Source: Microcaldota archaeon (GTDB taxonomy: Archaea > Micrarchaeota > Micrarchaeia > Anstonellales > Bilamarchaeaceae). From it: 33,622 bases of DNA. Under the pieces are notes generated by a model, which worked only from the letters and a program-made list of their open reading frames with translations, was not told the DNA's origin and did no database searches. Of the stretch, positions 26,985-33,622 are shown piece by piece. Position numbers and translations under genes: made by a program. The DNA is taken from positions 1 through 33,622 of the forward strand of contig WJMN01000028.1 in assembly GCA_014727925.1 (NCBI GenBank), given 5' to 3'. The stretch's first letter is position 1. Every line of letters starts with the position of its first letter.

Positions 26985-28172
26985 TCACCCCCTCATGAAC
27001 TCCCTGAGCGCGCTGGTTGCATATGCGCCTGCAGGAAGGGAAAATGAAAATGTGTTGTTGCTGAAACTGAAATCCTTAATCGGACAGAGGAGGGGACGGA
27101 AACTGCCTTTTGAGGAAAGTTCCGGAAGCTCAGTTATCCTGAATGCATCCAGGGAGATGTTGTGCATTTCCAGGAGCTCTTTCTCTCTCTCGTTGGGCTG
27201 TGAATCATATCCTAGCAGCTTTCCGCAAATCCATTCTGTGCCCGGCTTTTCCGGCTCAGGGAACCCGTAATAGTTTGAATCGCAGTAGTTTTCCCCTTCT
27301 TCCCTGCGTATCATTCCGTCCTTTATCCGCTCGGAGAGAGCCTCGTTGAAGAGGAAGGACTGGAATGCGTGCACAAAAAGGAGCAGGGTGTATCTTGGCA
27401 GCCGGCGGAATGCCCCTGCAAAATCCCCGGGATTTTCTGAGAGATATGCAAGCATGGAGCGCTCCAGTCTTAGGTGCTTTGGGAACTCCCTGAGTGCAGC
27501 GGAAAAATCGCCAGAGTCTAGAAGGCGGGCTCGGGCTTCCCGTGCCCCCTTGTGCTCTTCCTCACCTGCTTCTGCAAGAAAATGCATTGCCGCTTCCTGC
27601 AGCCTTCCCCTCAGAATAAGCTCTCCTACCCTGTGGGTATTCTGGCGGGTTGAGCCAAATCTCTGGGGGCCAAAATAGTTGGGGAATTTCCCTTCCAGCT
27701 CTGAATAAATGCTCTCAATTTTCTCTTCTGGGGAATCGCCATCTCCTTTCCAGGAAATCCTGAACCTGTTTCCAAGAAGGTCGCCAAGCTTCACCTTTTC
27801 ATCTGAACCCCAGGCACCGTTTATCTGTATGTCCATAAGGGCAAGGGAAGAAAGCTGTTCCTTGGGAACTCCAAAAACAGATGCACGCTGGGTGGTCACT
27901 GCAAACTTGTCCTTTGTGCCCGCATAGCTGAATCTTTTCTGGCCCACCCTTAGTGCCTTTGCCATTCTCTTGAGCGCACCGGAAGTGCTCCAGTCTTTTT
28001 TCTGCAGGATGAAATGGGTGTATTTTTTCCCCTGGTCCCTGCTCTCTATCTTCTTATAAAGCTCAAAAACCTCTCCTTTAGGGGATATCTCTTCTACCAG
28101 GAAATCTTCCGGGCTGTTCTTTATCTTCCCTCCAATCCCCCTGCATTTGGAAATGTGTTCCCATTCCCTCAT
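26985..28172 (-). CDS. truD: tRNA pseudouridine synthase TruD
   Basis: IKNSPEDFLVEEISPKGE; FSYAGTKDKFAVTTQ; FPNYFGPQRFGSTRQNTHRVGELIL. Confidence 0.96.
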   Translation of the reverse strand: MREWEHISKCRGIGGKIKNSPEDFLVEEISPKGEVFELYKKIESRDQGKKYTHFILQKKDWSTSGALKRMAKALRVGQKRFSYAGTKDKFAVTTQRASVFGVPKEQLSSLALMDIQINGAWGSDEKVKLGDLLGNRFRISWKGDGDSPEEKIESIYSELEGKFPNYFGPQRFGSTRQNTHRVGELILRGRLQEAAMHFLAEAGEEEHKGAREARARLLDSGDFSAALREFPKHLRLERSMLAYLSENPGDFAGAFRRLPRYTLLLFVHAFQSFLFNEALSERIKDGMIRREEGENYCDSNYYGFPEPEKPGTEWICGKLLGYDSQPNEREKELLEMHNISLDAFRITELPELSSKGSFRPLLCPIKDFSFSNNTFSFSLPAGAYATSALREFMRG

Positions 28173-28651
28173 CTGTTTTCTCCCTTGTATATGCCCTCAT
28201 AAGAAGCAGTAGAGGGCTCTGAGAGCCTTGCAAAAACAAGCTGCCCTATCCTGGCATTTTTCTTGAGCCTGGCTCCATGCGGGTTTTTCACAAGAAGAAG
28301 GGCTTCGCTCCTTCCTTCATAGCCCGGGTCCCAGACCGCGCACTCTAGCGTAATCCCGGAGCGGAGCAGGGATGAGCGGGGAAAGCAGAATGCTGCTGCA
28401 TCTTTGGGTATCCTTACATACTCGTTGAAGATTACCTTGTATGCGCCTTTACCGAGCTCTACCCAGCCCTCCTGGAATGGGACCTCATCTGTTTTGCTTA
28501 TCTTTCTTTCAGAATTGTCAAAATCTATATGCCCGGAGGATGAAAAAGAAAGTACTTTGTTCAGGGTTATATCCACTCCTGCCGGCTGGAACTGTGCATC
28601 TGCAATGTATTCAGAAACAAAAGAAAAAAGGGATTGTTTGGGAAAAATCAT
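28169..28651 (-). CDS. dut: dUTPase / dCTP deaminase-like protein
   Basis: FQPAGVDITLNKV; FPRSSLLRSGITLECAVWDPGYEGRSEALLLVKNPHGARLKKNARIGQLVF. Confidence 0.88.
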   Translation of the reverse strand: MIFPKQSLFSFVSEYIADAQFQPAGVDITLNKVLSFSSSGHIDFDNSERKISKTDEVPFQEGWVELGKGAYKVIFNEYVRIPKDAAAFCFPRSSLLRSGITLECAVWDPGYEGRSEALLLVKNPHGARLKKNARIGQLVFARLSEPSTASYEGIYKGENR

Positions 28652-29115
28652 TCCTTCTCATCCTCTGCGTAGATGGACTCCCAGTTATTGAGGGGATAAT
28701 CAAAAAGCTCTTCAGGCTTGAAAAAGCGCGGGAGCTCTTTTTCCGCAGTTTCCCTAGAATCAGAGGCATGAATTGCATTTCTCCCTGTACTCATTGAAAA
28801 ATCGCCTCGTATTGTGCCTGCTTCAGCCTTGCGCGCATTGGTCACCCCCACGATTTTTCTTACTACTTCGACTGCTTCTTGTCCTTCCGCAACAAGCGCA
28901 AGGAGGGGCGCGGAGGTCATGAACTTTTCTAGGCCAGGGTAGAAGGGTTTGTCCAAGAGGTGTGCATAATGCTCCTTTGCAAGCTCCGGGCTCATCTTCA
29001 GCATCTTCATTCCCACTATCTTGAGGCCCTTATGCTCAAACCTCGCAAGTATGCTCCCCACTATTCCCCGCTGGAAGGCATCGGGCTTTATGATTATGAG
29101 GGTTTTCTCCATCAT
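28648..29115 (-). CDS. ndk: Nucleoside diphosphate kinase
   Basis: EKTLIIIKPDAFQRGIVGSIL; NAIHASDSRETAEKEL. Confidence 0.97.
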   Translation of the reverse strand: MMEKTLIIIKPDAFQRGIVGSILARFEHKGLKIVGMKMLKMSPELAKEHYAHLLDKPFYPGLEKFMTSAPLLALVAEGQEAVEVVRKIVGVTNARKAEAGTIRGDFSMSTGRNAIHASDSRETAEKELPRFFKPEELFDYPLNNWESIYAEDEKE

Positions 29116-29119
29116 CCTA

Positions 29120-29335
29120 TCACTTCTTTTGCTGGGGGGCGGCCTTCTTCGCCTTCTTGGTCTCTTCCGGCTTCTTTTTTCTCCTTACCCATGGGGCTTT
29201 CTTTCCAACCCTCTTGAGGCCGAGCTGGTTATTCCTGCACTTGGTTGAGCAGAAAAAGTAGGTTGAGCCATCCTTTTTTGCATAAAGGAAGCCCCTTCCC
29301 TTTTCCACTTCTGTATTGCAAAAAGCGCACTTCAT
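29120..29335 (-). CDS. rpl24e: 50S ribosomal protein L24e
   Basis: MKCAFCNTEVEKGRGFLYAKKDGSTYFFCSTKCRNNQLGLKR. Confidence 0.95.
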   Translation of the reverse strand: MKCAFCNTEVEKGRGFLYAKKDGSTYFFCSTKCRNNQLGLKRVGKKAPWVRRKKKPEETKKAKKAAPQQKK

Positions 29336-29339
29336 TTTT

Positions 29340-29549
29340 TCACCTTGCCCTGATTTCCTTGGCTTCGCGCTCTGCCTCGAGGAGCATCAGTATCATTCCC
29401 TTTTTTACCGGCCCCTTCACATTCCTGAGGATAACTCTTCCCTTGTCCGGGCCCTCAAGAATCCTGCAGAGCACCTGGTAAATCTCCCCATAAATGCCTG
29501 TTTTGGCTTTTACCTCGACAATTTCTGCCGGAGTTCCCTGTGAATTCAT
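29340..29549 (-). CDS. rps28e: 30S ribosomal protein S28e
   Basis: [57 protein letters not shown]. Confidence 0.96.
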   Translation of the reverse strand: MNSQGTPAEIVEVKAKTGIYGEIYQVLCRILEGPDKGRVILRNVKGPVKKGMILMLLEAEREAKEIRAR

Positions 29550-29561
29550 TTAGTTTTCACC

Positions 29562-30131
29562 TTATTCTTTTTTCTCCTCAGGTTTTTCCTCAGGCTTCTC
29601 TTCTTTCTTTGGTTCTTCCTTAGGTTTTTCTTCCTTCTTCTCTTCCGGCTTCGGCTCTTCCTTTACGGGCTCTTCCTTAGGTTTTTCCTCAGGCTTCTTT
29701 TTTTCCTTGGGCTTCTCCTCTTTCTTTGGTTTTTCCCTGGGCTTTTCTTCCTTCTTCTCGGAAGCAGAAGCGCCTGCGCGCGGGAGCCTCTTGAGGATTC
29801 CCTGGAGGAGCTCAGCTGCGCTGCCTGCATCCTCAATTGCAATAGAGGATGTGCCAACTCCTATTCCCACTGAAGAGCCAAGGTCCTTCTTTGAGCGGAC
29901 GTATGCATAGGGAATTCCCTTCTCCTCGCAGAGGGAGGGGACGTGGATTATTATCTCCTCGGGCTGGATGTCCTCGGCCATTACCACGAGCTTCGCGTTC
30001 TTGCGTTCAATGGACTTTGTGGTCTCGTTTATTCCCTTGCGGAGCTTCCCTGTATCCTTTGCAACAGAAAGCGCCTCAAGTATGTTTGTCACTACCTCAT
30101 CTGGGGTTTCATATTTTACATAACTCGCCAT
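29562..30131 (-). CDS. rpl7ae: 50S ribosomal protein L7Ae with long K/E/P-rich C-terminal tail
   Basis: GKLRKGINETTKSIERKNAKLVVMAEDIQPEEIIIHVPSLCEEKGIPYAYVRSKKDLG core. Confidence 0.95.
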   Translation of the reverse strand: MASYVKYETPDEVVTNILEALSVAKDTGKLRKGINETTKSIERKNAKLVVMAEDIQPEEIIIHVPSLCEEKGIPYAYVRSKKDLGSSVGIGVGTSSIAIEDAGSAAELLQGILKRLPRAGASASEKKEEKPREKPKKEEKPKEKKKPEEKPKEEPVKEEPKPEEKKEEKPKEEPKKEEKPEEKPEEKKE

Positions 30132-30206
30132 ATATACACCTCATATCATTGGCTTTTAGAGTAAGTGGGGAGTAGTATTTAAAAATATAAGGGAAAGAAA
30201 GGAGGC

Positions 30207-33200
30207 CTATTCTTTTGGCCTCCTCTTCTTTTTCCTGGTCCAGAGCACATAGATTACTGCCACCAGGATTAAGAGGAACAGCAGTATCCATGCTCCCCGG
30301 ATTATTGTGTCCCAGAGAGTTGGCTCTGAAGTTGCCTTGAAGTCCTTCTCCCCTGTGTCAAAGCCCGGCTTGCTTACCACCACTGTATAATCTCCCTCTT
30401 CCTCAGGAATAAACGTAATGTTTCCGCTTGGCCCGGTCTTTCCTGCACCATAGGGTGTTCCCTGGATAACAACAGTTACTTCTGCATCGCCCACCGGCTC
30501 CCCACCGCTGGTTACGGAGATATGCACCGGCTGGCCGACAGAAACCTCTCCCGGCACATCCACATCCATGGGCTGGTCTCCTTCTTCCTCTTCCTCATCT
30601 TCTTCTACGGGCTCGCACTCATGGATATTGAGGTTGCAGTAGTAATTGTCTCCGTATATCTCAAGGCAGGTGGGATCTGAGCAGCACTCATAGGGGCTGC
30701 ATTCGTGGTTTATTATCTGCCCGCATGGGCACTCAACCTGCTCGCACTCTCCTGTGTCGGGATTGCAGTACTCATCTGAAGCGCAGTCGGAATCAGAGGT
30801 GCATCCTTCCTCCTCAGGTTCGCCCACACATTCATAATCTATGCACTCCTGCCCTTCTTCGCAGTCATCGTCGGTGAGGCACTCAACAGGTGTGCACTGG
30901 CAGTCTATGCAGGCATAATTTTCTTTGTCAAGAATCTCATCTGCGTTTGTTGCTTCACCATCTGTGTATTCTGTCTTATCTTCTATTGTGGGTCCCCCAT
31001 CGGTATACTCATCCTCACTAGGCCCTCCGGTGGTTTCCTTGTCCACTTTTTCCGGAGTATACCCCTGGCAATCTTCATCAAACCCGCACTCTGCTCCTTT
31101 TTTCAGTGAGCACATATGGTCAACCTGGTTGCAGAAGAAGCAATCGTTGTACATGTCATAACAGTCCTGATTTACAGTACATTCGCCTTTTGGTTCTGAA
31201 ACACTGAATTCATCATGGGAATCATAGTAACCGGATTTTTCTGCTGTGGCATAATATGGTGCCGCATAATCCGGGACAAATGTAACCTCTCCGTCCGAGT
31301 TAGTTTCTCCCGGATGGTACCAGTAGGTGTAACCCGGGGCATCCGTCTTTATCTTAACTTCTGCGTTGGATATTGGCGTGGAGTCCTCCTCCATCACAGT
31401 AAGGGTAACTTCCTGGTAAACCAGCCTGGGCGTGGAAACAACAATGTACATCTCATCAAGCTTTTTGCCGCCATCGTCATCTTCTTCCTGGCCCACAGAA
31501 ATCCTGCTGCGGGTATCATCTGTTACATCTTCCCCCACGGCGGGTTCGCCAACAGCCCATACCTCATTTATATGTACTCCATTGGCAAGAACAGAAGCAT
31601 TATACTCTATCTGCTCTGAACTTCCCGGAGTAAGGTCAACGAAAATATCGTCCCAGTAAACTGTGTTTCCGGAGGAAGAAGTGTTTGCAGGGGAGGCATT
31701 AAGGAACTGCAGCCCTGCAGGGATTGTATCGTTTACAGATACGGTGAGGTTTACCGGGCCTGTGTTGGTAACTTCTATTGTGTAGGTCACATTGTCGCCT
31801 ATGTTTGCTGTTGGCGGATTGGTTTTTGTAACTGAAATTGACGGATAAACAACTGTCGTAGTTGCATCATCTGTTCCGGTAACATTGTCCCCATTTACCG
31901 GAGCGCCTTCACCGGCTGCAGTATTGAGCTGGGCGCCTTCAGGTGCACTCTCGTTTATTGTTGCATTCAGGTAAATTGTTGTGGTTGCACCCGGGGCAAG
32001 TGGCCCTACATTGTCCCATGTTGCCCAGTGGCTGCCCGTTGAATCCGGAAGAGGGTCTGCGTTGCTGTAGTTGAACGGTGCCGGAAGCGCATCATCAATC
32101 CTGATCTGGCTCAGGGTTACGTTTCCTGTGTTCTCCACATCTATCTGATATTCCACGGTTGCTCCGGGAACAGGCGGGTATGAAGAAACATCTGTTTTGG
32201 TTATTGTAAGATTTGCAAAATAAACCGTTGCGTTCTCATACTCTTCTGAAAATCCTGGTGAGGTAAGGTTGGAATCAAATGTTGCATTCACGTAATTCGT
32301 AACATTTACTATTCTGTTTCCTGGGGTTGCAACCCCTGCATCCACGGTTGCATTAACATATATTATGGTAGATGCTCCGGGCGGAAGCGGCCCAACATTG
32401 TTCCAGGTATATGCCGGGTCTGCAGAAACATCCGGAGCAGGTGCCGCATTGGCATAAGTAAGGCCTGCAGGAAGTTCATCTATTACCTGGACTGTATCCA
32501 GGGTAACATTCCCTGTATTGTTTATGGTTATATTGAATTCAACCATCCCTCCTTCACTCGGGGGAAGGGGCGTCTGGTTAAGCTTCAGTATGGAAACGTT
32601 TGCAACATACTGGAGTATTCCGTAATCGCTTGAAGCAGGGTCCAGGTCGTAAGTTGAGAGGGTTCTTGCTCCAGTATCCGGAGTCTCGTTCACCAGGGAC
32701 CAGCCTTCAGACACGTTGTAGCGCACAAGATTGAACTGGGATGGGATATAGCCTCCTTCTTCACCTGCACTCCAGTGCCAGACAAGCTCATCTATTGAAA
32801 CTGGGTTTGCCGATACGTTTCCTATTCTAACATATTTATTCTCAAATGAGATTGCCTCTTCAGGAGGGGAAGTCTGGTTGAGAATCCAGAGTATTCCATA
32901 TGCCTCATTTGCAGAAACATCATCCTGGACATCCAAGACAGTATAATTGTCCAGGGAACCTGTGGGGTTGGTGAAAGTGAGGTTCCTTGCATCAACAGTG
33001 AATACATCCCCATTGCTATAAGCAATGAACTCTGCCAGATTATCATATAGTGTTAGGTTGTATACTGAATTAATGGTTCCGGGGTTCTGGTAATACACAC
33101 CAAACCTGTTTCCATGGGATTCTCCAAGATAGATTGTGTTGCCGGTGGTGGTGCTCAACATTATGCGGAAGCCGTCTATTGAATTATTATAGGCAGTACA

Positions 33201-33622
33201 GTTGTACAGGTAATTGTCGCTGGCCCCTGAACTGAAGTGCACTCCGTTCCAGTCATTCATGAAGAATGAAGAATTCTCCGCCCGGATGTTGTTGGAGAGC
33301 CCATCTAGTACAATCCCGTTCTCAGAGTTATTATAAGAATCTATGAAACTGAAGTTTGTTTGTGTTGAGCTTGAAACCCTGATTCCGCTTCCGCTGTTGT
33401 TGTAAAACTGGCTGTTGTTAACAAAGCCATAATCAGAAGTGGCATAGAAAAGGCCGTGGTCTGAATTATTGAAGGAAACAACGTCAAGGAGCTGGTGGTT
33501 GTCTGTAACTGAAAGTATTATTCCATAAGCAGAGTTATTGTAGGCAGTAATATTCCTTATTACTCCATCGTCACTCTGGAAATAGTAGGCACCATATGAG
33601 TAATTTGAAATTGCCGGAGAAT
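30207..33622 (-). CDS. Giant surface protein: beta-helix (NosD-like), three DUF11 repeats, carboxypeptidase-regulatory-like Ig folds, Cys-rich domains, C-terminal TM anchor; 5' end outside window
   Basis: Reading frame stays open from 33260 to the window edge (SPAISNYSYGAYYFQSDDGVIRNITAYNNSAYGIILSV...). C-terminus LWDTIIRGAWILLFLLILVAVIYVLWTRKKKRRPKE. Confidence 0.88.
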   Translation of the reverse strand, partial: SPAISNYSYGAYYFQSDDGVIRNITAYNNSAYGIILSVTDNHQLLDVVSFNNSDHGLFYATSDYGFVNNSQFYNNSGSGIRVSSSTQTNFSFIDSYNNSENGIVLDGLSNNIRAENSSFFMNDWNGVHFSSGASDNYLYNCTAYNNSIDGFRIMLSTTTGNTIYLGESHGNRFGVYYQNPGTINSVYNLTLYDNLAEFIAYSNGDVFTVDARNLTFTNPTGSLDNYTVLDVQDDVSANEAYGILWILNQTSPPEEAISFENKYVRIGNVSANPVSIDELVWHWSAGEEGGYIPSQFNLVRYNVSEGWSLVNETPDTGARTLSTYDLDPASSDYGILQYVANVSILKLNQTPLPPSEGGMVEFNITINNTGNVTLDTVQVIDELPAGLTYANAAPAPDVSADPAYTWNNVGPLPPGASTIIYVNATVDAGVATPGNRIVNVTNYVNATFDSNLTSPGFSEEYENATVYFANLTITKTDVSSYPPVPGATVEYQIDVENTGNVTLSQIRIDDALPAPFNYSNADPLPDSTGSHWATWDNVGPLAPGATTTIYLNATINESAPEGAQLNTAAGEGAPVNGDNVTGTDDATTTVVYPSISVTKTNPPTANIGDNVTYTIEVTNTGPVNLTVSVNDTIPAGLQFLNASPANTSSSGNTVYWDDIFVDLTPGSSEQIEYNASVLANGVHINEVWAVGEPAVGEDVTDDTRSRISVGQEEDDDGGKKLDEMYIVVSTPRLVYQEVTLTVMEEDSTPISNAEVKIKTDAPGYTYWYHPGETNSDGEVTFVPDYAAPYYATAEKSGYYDSHDEFSVSEPKGECTVNQDCYDMYNDCFFCNQVDHMCSLKKGAECGFDEDCQGYTPEKVDKETTGGPSEDEYTDGGPTIEDKTEYTDGEATNADEILDKENYACIDCQCTPVECLTDDDCEEGQECIDYECVGEPEEEGCTSDSDCASDEYCNPDTGECEQVECPCGQIINHECSPYECCSDPTCLEIYGDNYYCNLNIHECEPVEEDEEEEEGDQPMDVDVPGEVSVGQPVHISVTSGGEPVGDAEVTVVIQGTPYGAGKTGPSGNITFIPEEEGDYTVVVSKPGFDTGEKDFKATSEPTLWDTIIRGAWILLFLLILVAVIYVLWTRKKKRRPKE

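Noticed and set aside
29565-29759. Possible tandem repeat array or CRISPR-like structure in T/C-rich sequence
   Set aside because: It is the coding sequence of the K/E/P tail of L7Ae, with no regular repeat-spacer structure.
31500-32600. Possible DNA repeats or mobile element
   Set aside because: Similarity is at protein level (three DUF11 domains); DNA is diverged and lies within one reading frame.

Overview
This is a gene-dense archaeal chromosomal window. Archaeal markers include aIF5A, S3ae, S24e, S27ae, L7Ae, L24e, S28e, L40e, Rpo11, Csl4, aNAC, LonB, Kae1, Trm1 and TruD. The lineage is uncertain; it could be DPANN-like. About 40 genes are recognisable, mostly translation and RNA-modification operons. 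Accessory content includes a HicB antitoxin with an apparently frameshifted hicA beside a tRNA-Ala(GGC), a single-ATPase ECF transporter upstream of trkH/trkA, several orphan or secreted proteins, an S26 signal peptidase with a large Cys-bearing insert, and at the right edge a giant beta-helix/DUF11/Cys-rich membrane-anchored surface protein that runs off the window. Two zinc-ribbon ribosomal proteins (S27ae, L40e) fall below the size cut-off of the supplied ORF track. I found no CRISPR array, transposase, integrase or rRNA, and no clearly undescribed multi-gene system. The best second-look items are the surface protein, the 333-aa orphan ending a translation operon, the modified signal peptidase, the hicA lesion and the interleaved divergent promoters.
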